Assembly (NCBI GenBank): GCA_964036045.1
Contig: OZ038397.1
Span: forward strand, 24,639,342-24,703,341
DNA: 64,000 nucleotides
Origin: Eutreptiella sp. 'Long Island Sound 2002'
Lineage: Eukaryota; Euglenozoa; Euglenophyceae; Eutreptiales; Eutreptiaceae
Direction of reading: 5' to 3'
Shown: positions 34,075-43,491 of the stretch, one piece after another
Numbering within the stretch: position 1 is the stretch's first letter
Layout: every line of letters begins with the position of its first letter
The notes under the pieces: generated by a model
Database searches by the model: none
What the model saw: only the letters and a program-made list of their open reading frames with translations
Told to the model about the DNA's origin: nothing
Made by a program: the position numbers and the translations under genes

Positions 34075-34999
34075 TTAGAGGGCTCGCCTTTTGTGAGGGT
34101 GGGGTTGGGGGTGGTTGTTGTGTTTTGTGTGTTTGTCGTAGGGAGGGATAGTGTTGGGGATGGAGTTGAGTGGGGTTGTGGAGGGTGTTGGGTGTGTGTG
34201 AAGAGTTTTGTGGGGATGGTGGTTGTACTGAGGTGAATATGGATGAGTTGGGTGAAGTTGTGGACTAGAGGTAATGCAAGAAAGGAGATGTTTCAGGCTT
34301 AGTGGGCATTTTGTGAACGGAGCATTGCGAAGACGATCATAGGCGTGAATGGGCGACTGATGCTGCTTCTCATGATCAAATTTATGACGCTTCGTGAACC
34401 AGCCGTTGCGTTGCTCGAAATCAGACTCATGATTAGCATTGCGAAGACGATCATAGGCGTGAATGGGCGACTGATGCTGCTTCTCATGATCAAATTTATG
34501 ACGCTTCGTGAACCAGGCGTTGCGTTGCTCGAAATCAGACTCATGATTAGATTCTTGGAGGAGATTTGGCAGTCGATATGGCAAACGAGCAGTAGGACTT
34601 GGTGAAGGCGGCTGTTCCAAGGTAGTGGGAAGGTGAGTGGAAGAGTGGAATGTGTGAGTGAGTGTAAGTGTGTTGTGAGTGCAAGTGCGGTGCAGTGTAG
34701 GAGAACCTGGATCTTTGAGATAACCATTAGATCGATTGCAGATGATCGGGTCTTGGCCATTGTTGTTTGACATAAATTGAATGGAATCTGACGGGGCCTG
34801 TAGGGAATGAGGAGAGTGGGACAGTAGGTGGGTGAGGGTGTTTACTTGCCTAGAAAGCGAGCGTGGAATGGCGCGGTCAACGCTAATGGCGAATTGTTGT
34901 GGTGTGGAGCTTTGAGACGTGATGGATGTGAAGGCGGGGGAGGCGGTGGAAATTTGGGTTTTCAAAGAGTAGTTGTCTGCAAAAACAAACATACTCGTT
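34075..34999 (-). pseudogene. LINE-A ORF1, C-terminal part
   Basis: The frame is open from the element C insertion point to TAA at 34075-34077, ending in a basic HPHKRR tail. It contains a perfect in-register duplication of a 38-residue block (two units of 114 bp, 34322-34549) with HESDFEQRN and KRHKFDHEKQHQSP, then a His/Pro/Thr-rich low-complexity end. No RRM or knuckle is recognised. The N-terminal part is at 62958-64000 and joins in register when element C and one CTCGTT are removed. ORF1 proteins of LINEs bind the element RNA; that role is assumed by position. Confidence 0.7.
34322..34549. repeat. Two tandem 114-bp units in LINE-A ORF1
   Basis: Units at 34322-34435 and 34436-34549 start GCATTGCGAAGACGATC and differ at one position (AGCCG against AGGCG). 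The length is 38 codons, so the reading frame is kept. Near identity shows a recent duplication. Confidence 0.95.
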
Positions 35000-35711
35000 A
35001 GTAAGAAAAGGTCACTGCCATGTCTTTCTTGGAGGGCTTGATCCAGGCTAAGCCCCCCTTAAAACCCTTTGTTGATGCTGAGACAAACTTAAGTGTTTTT
35101 ATCTCTCTTTTGTTGCCTAAATTACACTTTCTCAAAGTAACTAGGGTTGTGACCCTAGCCCCCCCATGAAGTTCACCCCTACCACTCAACTGAGCGGAGG
35201 TACCTTCCTTCATGGAGGTCATACCAAAAAAAATCAGGCATTACATGCTTGTTGGCCTTGGAGGCTAAGCCTAAGTGGTCTCCCACACCAAGACCCCTAT
35301 ACTCAATTGTTTCTACCACTTATTGTGGTCCTACTTTGTAACTGTTTCTGAATTCAGTTGCTTGGCCAAGTCATTTTCTGTGTGGTCCTGACATCTATGC
35401 CCCTCGGTCCTAACCAGCACCATTTCACCCAAACGAGTGCACATGAAGTGCCTATTGCAACCTCTGAGGCTAGAGTCTGACCAATTTTCATATAAAACCT
35501 TTTGTATTATCCATTTGTGATTGAATCTATGTGCATATACCTGCTTTGTCTATCTGCAGCCCTTCTGTGTTACATTGGATTCCAAAACCAATCATTGATT
35601 CGATCCACATTCAGTCCTTGCTCTACTTGCTGCTTTGGTTTGGGGTTTTCAACTACAAAACCTGCAGGAATACATCAAAAGACCTAGGGCATAATTCAAG
35701 GACATCTTTCT
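35000..35711 (+). repeat. 5' LTR of element C
   Basis: 712 bp, matching 62246-62957 with about ten differences by eye. The candidate promoter TATAAAACC near 35493 is about 220 bp before the LTR end. Confidence 0.92.
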
Positions 35712-35722
35712 GGTAGCAGAGG
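35711..35722 (+). other. Candidate primer binding site of element C
   Basis: TGGTAGCAGAGG directly at the LTR-interior border resembles the TGGTATCAGAGC type that pairs with the 3' end of initiator tRNA-Met. First-strand DNA synthesis would start here. The tRNA identity is an inference. Confidence 0.55.
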
Positions 35723-35792
35723 CAGTCCCTTGTGACCTTTTGAACCGACCCTGAGAAGAAGTGCAAAACAAAAGCTCAACAACAAGTCCAAC

Positions 35793-37967
35793 ATGTCCAC
35801 GCCAAGCGTCAGGACCTGGCCTATCCGAACTGTCCAAGTACAAATGGGCAGTGTGGTCCACCCAATGAGTGAACCACCACACCGAGCACCACATCACCTC
35901 AGTGGCGCATCTGGGTCCCAAGAAGATCCAGCACGCAGAATGGCGGAGAAGAATAAAGGCCTTACCACCGAGGCCTTAGCAGCACACGGTGGGGACAGCT
36001 TCAGTCACCTCCACAGACGTGTGGCTGCTTCAGTATCAAGATCCAATTGTCCAGCTTCATCCTCAACTGCCATTGAAGGACCTGAGGAATATGAGAAGCT
36101 GAAGATGAACATGGATGAGTACATCATGCATGAGGAGTACTATAAATCCATCCGTGGGGAAGATGGAGAGGAGCCCTTGGCTGTACATGGATCCAGACCA
36201 CGTACAGATCTAGGGTCCTACGCTCACTCTGGTCCTCCGTCCACAGCATCCCTGCCAAGACGACTACGACCTGAGTACCCAACCCCAAGGGCTCCCAAAG
36301 TGGGCCCTACACGAGTCGAAGAACATCATCCAAGGCCAACCTACGGTGCCCTGGATCAAACGGCCGAGCTGCTGGCCAAATTCCTGTCTGGATCAGAAGA
36401 TCCAGATGTGACGGCCTTATCAGAGGCCATTAAGGCTAAACTGGGTATTGCAGAACCCTTACCCAAGCCTCAGTGCCTCTCTCTCTCTCCAGGGCTGAGT
36501 ACCCTAGCCGAAGATCTCAAGAGATTGAGGGTCTCAAGGCTGTTGCCTAAGGTTACCTGCCCCAGCCCCTTTCACCCCCGTGCCAGGACTGTGCCTATGG
36601 CGGATCTACAGGACGTGCCTGTCACAGAGAGTGAGAGAAGAGGGCTGTCAGCCCAGGCCCCTCTTGCCGGCGTGTCGCCTACAGGCCTCACTCCAGGGGG
36701 TGGGAAGACGGGCAGACCAATTGCCCAGGCGAACATCCAGCTGGAACTGCCGGAGTTCGACGCCAAAAACCTGCCTGAATGGGCAGAAGAATTTGCGGAG
36801 TTCCTTTTGTTGACGGGCCAATCCCATGTGGATGTGGCCACCAAATGTTCACTGCTAAAACGCTCTTGCAAAAAGAAATTTTTGCAAAAACAGGTCAAAC
36901 AGATTGTGAAAACCTGTTCTACCTGGGCAGAGGTACTCCTGAGGTTAGAGAAAACATTTCCAGTCTATGAGACTGACCTCAGCGTACGCACACAGATCGA
37001 GGAGCTACCTCTGCTCCCGGAGTTTCCATCCGCTGCGCGAATTTCTGAGTATGTGTGCGACTTGGAGTACTTATTTTCGAGGATGAATGTGGGCTCCTAC
37101 GGAGCCACCGAGCCCCACCTGTGGCTCATGAGTAAGATCCCCCAGCGTACGTGGGATGATTGCCGCTTCACCTCTGAGAGGAAGAGCAGGACCCACTCGT
37201 ATGATACACTGGTGGATCTCTTGATTGAGCTAGCTCTTGAGAGAGAGAACGACTCCCACATGGAGAAGTTCCTCAAGAAGCATTTGGGACGAGCTGGTAC
37301 CCCTACCCCTGAACGTGGCGAAGGGAAGGGGCATAAAAATCCCACTAACACCAACCAGGGAGGCGGTAAAGGGAGGGGCAACCTACGTGCCATGAACGAG
37401 GTTCCAACTGATGCAGGCACACCCCCCCTGTTTTACTGCCGACCTGTCAATGACAAGGGGGGACCTTGTCATGCCTCTGACTGCGATCTCCGCAGTGGCT
37501 GTATGCTGCAGATGAAACGTCAGCAGCATACTAAAGATGGGAAAACTGTGACCCAGCAGGACCACTTCAGGTGTACCATCACCTGTGGTTACTGTGGCAA
37601 ACGTCGTCACTATGAGGACGAATGCCACATCAAGAAACGCGAGAGTGACAAACTCAAGCGTCAGGAGGCGGAGCGCCAGAAGACCCCGACGCCCGCCAGA
37701 AATCCCCCGAATGGGGATAAAGGTAAAGGAGGTGGCAAGGGGGGTGGCAAAACTGGACCCCCTAACCCCCAGAGGCGCTCATCAGCGCCCGTTGCTACAC
37801 CTACTCCTGCTGCCACACCCGCTCCTGCCGCAGGTGTCCCCCAGAAGCGCCCCCAAGGGGATAACGCTACCCCTGAGGGGAATAATTCTAAGAAGAGGCG
37901 CTTGGCCTGGATTGCCAAGTCCCTCATGGCTGCAGGAGTGGATGTGAAATTCCCTGATGAGGAATAG
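35793..37967 (+). CDS. Gag of element C
   Basis: 724 codons from ATG at 35793, 81 bases after the LTR, to TAG at 37965-37967. The N-terminal third is Pro/Ser/Arg rich. A capsid-like helical region spans about residues 310-490 with Trp/Phe/Leu patterns as in Ty3 Gag. A CCHC knuckle CGYCGKRRHYEDEC lies near 597-610, and a Lys/Gly-rich then Pro/Ala-rich tail ends the protein. It would form the virus-like particle and bind element RNA. The next gene, protease, continues in the same register right after the TAG, so the stop may be read through at a low rate to make Gag-Pro-Pol. This is the only intact long gene of the element. Confidence 0.85.
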   Translation: MSTPSVRTWPIRTVQVQMGSVVHPMSEPPHRAPHHLSGASGSQEDPARRMAEKNKGLTTEALAAHGGDSFSHLHRRVAASVSRSNCPASSSTAIEGPEEYEKLKMNMDEYIMHEEYYKSIRGEDGEEPLAVHGSRPRTDLGSYAHSGPPSTASLPRRLRPEYPTPRAPKVGPTRVEEHHPRPTYGALDQTAELLAKFLSGSEDPDVTALSEAIKAKLGIAEPLPKPQCLSLSPGLSTLAEDLKRLRVSRLLPKVTCPSPFHPRARTVPMADLQDVPVTESERRGLSAQAPLAGVSPTGLTPGGGKTGRPIAQANIQLELPEFDAKNLPEWAEEFAEFLLLTGQSHVDVATKCSLLKRSCKKKFLQKQVKQIVKTCSTWAEVLLRLEKTFPVYETDLSVRTQIEELPLLPEFPSAARISEYVCDLEYLFSRMNVGSYGATEPHLWLMSKIPQRTWDDCRFTSERKSRTHSYDTLVDLLIELALERENDSHMEKFLKKHLGRAGTPTPERGEGKGHKNPTNTNQGGGKGRGNLRAMNEVPTDAGTPPLFYCRPVNDKGGPCHASDCDLRSGCMLQMKRQQHTKDGKTVTQQDHFRCTITCGYCGKRRHYEDECHIKKRESDKLKRQEAERQKTPTPARNPPNGDKGKGGGKGGGKTGPPNPQRRSSAPVATPTPAATPAPAAGVPQKRPQGDNATPEGNNSKKRRLAWIAKSLMAAGVDVKFPDEE

Positions 37968-38639
37968 GGGGGCGGCTCCGAAGAGGAGGACTTGGTTTTC
38001 TGGATCCTCGTGAAAATCCGGGATCAGGTTTTTCGAGCAGTGCTTGATACCGGTGCAACACTTTCCATAGTGGCCCGGCGCCTGCTTAAAACTTTCAGGA
38101 AGACTAAGACTGTGGCCATAAGAGTAGGGGATGGGCGTACCATCCATTCCTTGGGGGGGGTCGATGTGACCATATGTCTGGGCGACGAAACCGTGACCCA
38201 ACACTGCAGAGTGTTGGACACTGACGCCTTTGACATTGTCATTGGCACTGACTTTCTAAGACGAAACCCCCAGGTTAAAATGCTGTCCCTACAGCGTCCT
38301 TACTCTTTGCACTGCGACTTTGGCAGTGGGCTATTCTCCGCTCCTTTGGAGCTGTCAGGACGAAAAGAGCCTGGGCTGCGCTACGCAGCCAAGACGAACT
38401 ATCGTACTGAAAACTACCAACTGGCCCGTCATGTTCTCGAAAATGGACTGGCGGCCCTTCAGGTAAACCTGGATGAGATCCAGGTGGAATTGTTTGCGAG
38501 CCAACAACAGCACATCATGCAATTGTACTGCTCGAAACAAATGAACAATGCTTTCTGTTTCTTCTGGAAAGCAATGGGCCTAGCGTATGCTAACCCTCCC
38601 TTCTCCCGGGGCGAAGGTTCTAACCAAGATCGCTTATGA
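37968..38639 (+). pseudogene. Protease and first half of methyltransferase-like module (element C)
   Basis: In register with gag after the UAG. LDTGATLSIVARR near 38046 is the retropepsin active site, and VIGTDFLRRNPQ near 38240 the second conserved block. After a linker comes VELFASQ (about 38485), then about 37 residues later ANPPFSR (about 38590). This is the pattern of the N6-adenine DNA methyltransferase-like domain (LFAS..., NPPF catalytic loop). The frame then ends at TGA 38637-38639 because of a frameshift within a GGGG at 38608-38611; the module continues in the next register. Confidence 0.75.
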
Positions 38640-39687
38640 GGGAGGAAGGGTTGTTATGTGCACCCCTGACTGGGGTTGCTCTGGTGAACATGCTTACTGG
38701 CGCCGTATGCTTGACCGAATGACCGTGGGAAGAGTGCAACTCCCCGACGGCCCCATCTATGTGCCTGAGGACTCAGACACAGCTATGCAGGCCCCTGAGT
38801 GGGCCAGTTTCCTGTCCATCATCGATGGATCTCTCAATCCTGTACCCCTGTGTGACCTGGACCAGGTGCTACTAAAAGAGGTCATGGCCGAAAATCGTGG
38901 CCTGACCCTTTATGATCTCAAAAATCGATCTCCTGAGCACCTATCGGCCACACTTACAGGGTGTGAGTCTCCTGATGACTATCTGGAACCTGCAGCTGTA
39001 AAAGGGGATGCTGACGACCAACTGTCTGAGATCGCCAGCACTATTCCCTCTGTTGATCCCAGCTGTGTTGACCTAAAACATAGTGCTTTCCTGGCCCAGC
39101 TGTTGCTAGAGGAGGTAGATCTAGAGTCAACCTCTGAACCCGCTTCCTCTGTTGGGAAACCAGTGCTACACATGCAGCCTGTGCACACAGGTGAACCCGT
39201 GGCCCGGAGTACTGATGCTCTGGCACGGCCTGCTGCTAATAACATGCCCTTGTCTGAGCATGACACGCAAGAACTCCGACGGCTGTTGTACCTGAAGGCC
39301 GAAGGTATTGAGCGCCAAGAGCGGCTGCAATACCTCAGACAGACCTGGAAATACTCCATCTGGTCTGAGGAGGACGATGAGTCCTATACCCTGCCTGATC
39401 CTGAGATACCTCTAGTGTACTCTCTACACTATGGGCAGCAATGTCCCCCTGAGTGGGACGATGGTACTGTACCTGCCGAAACTGCTGATCGGCATAAAAA
39501 GAAAGAACATGGAAAAAGCAACCTCCATGCTGAGGAGGATTTCCTTCAGAAAGTCGAGAGTCTTAACCTTGACCCCCGCCTGAAGAAACTGCTTATAACC
39601 TATGGGGAGGTGTTCGGCGCCTTGCCGCCTCCCCTATCTTGCAAAAAAACTGGTCCAGATGGACCTGAAATTGAAACCAGAATTTGA
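38611..39687 (+). pseudogene. Second half of methyltransferase-like module and RT linker (element C)
   Basis: The +1-register continuation begins KVLTKIAYEGGRVVMCTPDWG, which completes the methyltransferase-like fold (strand ending in P-D-W). MTVGRVQLPDGPIYVPED and a later DG follow, a segment also seen in element D. From about 38860 to 39600 lies an acidic, Leu/Glu-rich spacer with no recognised domain. The frame passes the point where RT begins, then ends at 39687. A run of seven A at 39643-39649 marks the second frameshift into the RT register. Confidence 0.7.
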
Positions 39688-41017
39688 AAAGACGCGAGTG
39701 AGGCGTCGTCCCTATCCCGCTCCACAGGAACAGGTTGAAGAAATCGAGCGCCAGATCCAAAGATGCATTGATGCTGGCCTCGTTGAAGAGTACAAACATG
39801 GGGACTATCCCCATCACTGCAGCCCCTGTTTCCTTGTTGCTAAACCAGGGTCGACTGCTCTACGTCTTGTTGTAGACTATGGTGAGGTCAACAAGAAAAC
39901 CCAGAACCACTCAGGGAGTATTCCTAACATGGAAAACACCCTGGAGCGTATTGCCAAATGCAGGTATAAGACCAAAATGGACAAACGCTCTGGTTTGTGG
40001 CAGGTTGACCTAACCGCCGCAGCTCAGGAGCTGCTTGCCTTTATAACCCCTAAGGGTCGTGTCTTCAAGTGGAAAGTTATGCCTTTCGGGGTGGCTAACG
40101 CCCCAGCGCTCTTCCAGGAGCTTATGAACAAAATTTTGTACATACTGAGGCGCAGGCCTCTAGTACAAGAGTTGATTTCTCGGGGTGCAGAAATGGAGGC
40201 TCACATCGACGACGTGAGTTTGCGTACTAATACCAAAGAGGACCATGTCCTTCTCCTCCGTGAATTCTTCACTGTCTGTCAAGAAAACCATCTCCGAATC
40301 AAACTCGAAAAATGCGAGTTTATGAAAGAGGAGATGGAGTATTTGGGTTTCGACGTGGGGTATGGCTGGTGGAAACCAGCCGCGTCTAAGATGCAGCCCC
40401 TACAGGACATGCAGATTCGCGATGACCCTAAGAAGGGTCTACACGATGTGAGGAGTTTTGTGGGCGCCTGTAATTTCTATCGGCGTCACATCCACAATTT
40501 TACTTACTTCTCTGCACCCCTCACTGACCTAATCAAGAAAACTACTCCCTGGAGGTGGACCTCCAGAGAGGAAGAGTGTTTCCAGGAATTGAAGAAGAAG
40601 ATTGCCTCCTCCAACTGCCTGGGAGTGCCCCGCCCAGAGGGCGAGATAGTCCTGATCACTGATGCCAGTGATGTGGGGGGGGGAGGTACGATCTACCAAT
40701 GGCAGGAGCTTAACCCCGCTGAACTAACCCACTGCCATTATCGTACTACTGGACTGAACCGTGATGGTTCGTTGAAACATGACTATCCTACCAGTGAGTG
40801 GCGACTGGTGCCACTGGGACACTGGAATTGGAAGTGGAACCAAGCGCGTTCCAACTACAGCACCTATGACCAGGAACTCCTGGCCGGTATGTTGGTGCTA
40901 TCTTCACAATCCCGACTCACGGGGTCTTACCCTATTGTCTGGCTGTGTGACCAGGAGCCTGTGAAGTCTTTTCAGAAGGGCCCACCACCAAAAAAGGCGA
41001 AGCTAAAACGGTGGTGA
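39602..41017 (+). pseudogene. Reverse transcriptase and RNase H (element C)
   Basis: The RT register is usable from about 39640. Landmarks are LVVDYGEVNKKT, KMDKRSGLWQVDL, KVMPFGVANAPALFQELM and the catalytic IDDV (about 40207-40218), where most gypsy elements have Y(I/V)DD. The connection block DVRSFVGACNFYRRHI follows, then RNase H with LITDASDVGGGG (about 40653), a Glu in YDQELLAGM and an Asp in WLCDQEPV. An in-frame TGA at 41015-41017 follows KRW, and the coding continues in the same register behind it. A TGG to TGA change would explain it. Confidence 0.85.
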
Positions 41018-42769
41018 ACTTACCTGAGCCAGTTCAGGCTGACAGTGCATCATATCCCCGGGATTAAGAATGAACTGTCTGACTATATATCGCGCAACAA
41101 CTTCGATGCGCTTATTGGTGAGAGCTCTGAGGCGCTCGCCAAAGAGGCTTTCCAGCGTATGGATGTCCAGCTTGACCTATCCATGCGCACTGCTGGAATC
41201 CTGGAGGGTTGGAGTCTAACCGACTATCAGTCAGAGTATGAAGAAATTCTCCAAACCCTCAACACTGGTCTCGAACCCCGTGTCATTGACGGGCACCAGT
41301 GGTATTAAAACAATCAGTACCTCTTCTACGAGGACCGAACTGTGGTGCCTGAGGCACGACTGGATGGGTGCCTACAGTGGTCCCACCTCAATTCTGGTCA
41401 CACTGGCGCTAATCGCTCAGTGGACTTCTTCCGTGAGTGTTTCTACTCTAGTCTAACCCTGACTGAACTGAGGTCGCGTATGCAGACCATTGTGGATGCT
41501 TGTGGCTGTCATGCCAGCAAGCAGAGCGACAGTAGGGATAGGGGTCTGATCTCCAGCTTACCCATACCCTATTGTGCTAACTCTCTTCTCTACGTGGATT
41601 ACATCCACGGCTTACCACGCTTTGGCGGCTATGATAGTTGCCTCGTGGTCACCTGTGGTCTATCTCGCTTCACCCGTGTGTTCCCTTGCAATAAGAAAAT
41701 CACAGGTGAGCAGACTGTAAAAATGTTGGTCGAACAATGGTTCGAACCCTATGGAGCACCTAAACAGGTGCACTCTGATGAAGATGTACGCATCCGCAGT
41801 GACACTGGGTGGTACAAACGAGTGCTAAATGCCCTCAACGTGGAGGTAACCACAGGTGTGCCCTACACTCACACGTCTAACCCTCTCTGTGAGAGACAGA
41901 ACCGTGTGGTGGAGCAAAACTTAAGAATCCTGATGAAACAGGAACGCACCAAGGACTGGGTACGCCTAGTGCCCTGGGCAGTTCTGTCCATGAACTCACA
42001 GCGGAGCTCTTCTACTGGTTTCACCCCCCACGAACTGTTCCATGGAGGACGACCTGCTTGGTTCTTCAAAACTCCCTTTCCTGAGGACTTCAAGAGTCCT
42101 GTGGGAGATTGGCTAGAACACAAGCAGTCTCTGGCTAACCAGGCTAGTACTAACCTGAGGCACATTCGTGACCGTGAACAGAGCCGACGGAACCGCCTAC
42201 GGCGACCTGCCAGCTTCAAAGTTGGTGACCTTGTTTTGGTACACCATTCACGCCTACCCTCCTGGCCACGTAACTGCCTACAGCACCCTTACTTTGGACC
42301 CTATCGTATCATCAGGATAGATGGATCCAGGATCCATGTCAGGTGCAGTCCACGTCTAGGTGGTGAACTGCTGTGTGCATCTAAGCAGTTGAGGCACTAT
42401 CACTCCCCTGACGACTTGTCTTGGGATGAGTGGCGCCTCAGCGACAGTGAGATTGAACGTATAGACCTAGAGAACGCTGCCAGTCCAGAGGAGGCAGACG
42501 AACTCGAAGAGATGACTGCCGATGAGATGGCAGTCGATGGTTACTACGTGGTTGCAGGTATTGCTCGCCACGAGTATAAACAGGGCTGGAAATTCCTTAC
42601 CCTGTGGGATGGCTATGGGTTGTCCGAGGCGACCTGGGAACCTATGTCAGCCTTCATACAACCAGATGGAAGTATCAACCCCATCTTCCGCACTTACCTC
42701 GTTGAGAACAACGAGGGGCAGCTCCTAACCCGTGCTGAGACTATGTCCCAGCGTAAGAAGCGAAACTAA
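41018..42769 (+). pseudogene. Integrase with chromodomain-like C-terminus (element C)
   Basis: Continues the RT register. The RNase H end (VHHIPGIKNELSDYISR) is followed by a spacer and an in-frame TAA at 41306-41308. From 41342 on (475 codons) come a His/His-CxC finger remnant (Cys-Gly-Cys where Cys-x2-Cys is usual), then catalytic Asp86 (YVDYIHG), Asp146 (HSDEDV) and Glu184 (CERQNR). The spacing D-59-D-37-E fits an integrase. Near 405-450 the pattern WKFLTLWDGYGLSEATWEP is a chromodomain, placing the element in the chromovirus branch. The frame ends at TAA 42767-42769. Confidence 0.85.
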
Positions 42770-43491
42770 TTACCCTGTGTCAGTCTACTGACCCTGTCTG
42801 TGCCCTGCAGACCCACGCCTATGGTTTCCAGCGTGAGCCAGGTGGCCGCTTATCAAGATTGCAGCCACCCAGCGAGTGTTTGCCTTGTTGACCATGTGTT
42901 GCATGGGTACTGCCCTAATGTAATGACCTTGGTGAGCCAACGAAGAACGGTGGCTTTCTACACCAGGGGGGAATGACAAGCAAGGTGTTATGAGGCAAGG
43001 TGTGTCTTCCCTCCTTGGGGACAAGCGAGCCCACAGTTAGGACCCCTGACTGGTCCAGACCCATGGGGTTCTACCCTTCCTTACAGGGTTTACCATACCC
43101 CTAAGTGTCATACGTATGTCTGTGTGAGTGTGCTAGTCCTAAGGTCCTGAGAGCAAGCCGCAGAAGTGGTGTCCTAATTATACCCAAGTCTGCGCCCTTG
43201 CTGAACCTGGAGGGTTGGCTTATTGATGCCACGGGGTACGCCCCGGGTCTCCCCTCCCCCATGCGCCCAATTTCTGTGCTGGCGCAAAACCTTGGGGGAA
43301 TACCCAGCATGCTAATCCAGGTATTGTTTTCCCTACCTATCTGTCTACTACAGGGAGGGGTGGCCAAAAGCTATGAAGGCATGCAAAACGCCGTTTTGCT
43401 ATGTGGCCAAAACACTGACCTAACCACTGCCACAGCCCACCAACCCCGCTAAAATTGCAGGAAAAGGGTGGGACAGTGACACACCCCCTAC
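42770..43491 (+). other. Element C 3' non-coding region, left part
   Basis: No recognised gene. A 115-codon frame at 43105-43452 has no family resemblance and is not called. The stretch ends with CTAC (43488-43491), the target duplicated by element D; it continues at 60358. Confidence 0.6.

Noticed and set aside
43105-43452. 115-codon frame after element C pol
   Set aside because: No family resemblance, and it lies in a 3' non-coding region. It ends close to the element D insertion point, so it may be chance.
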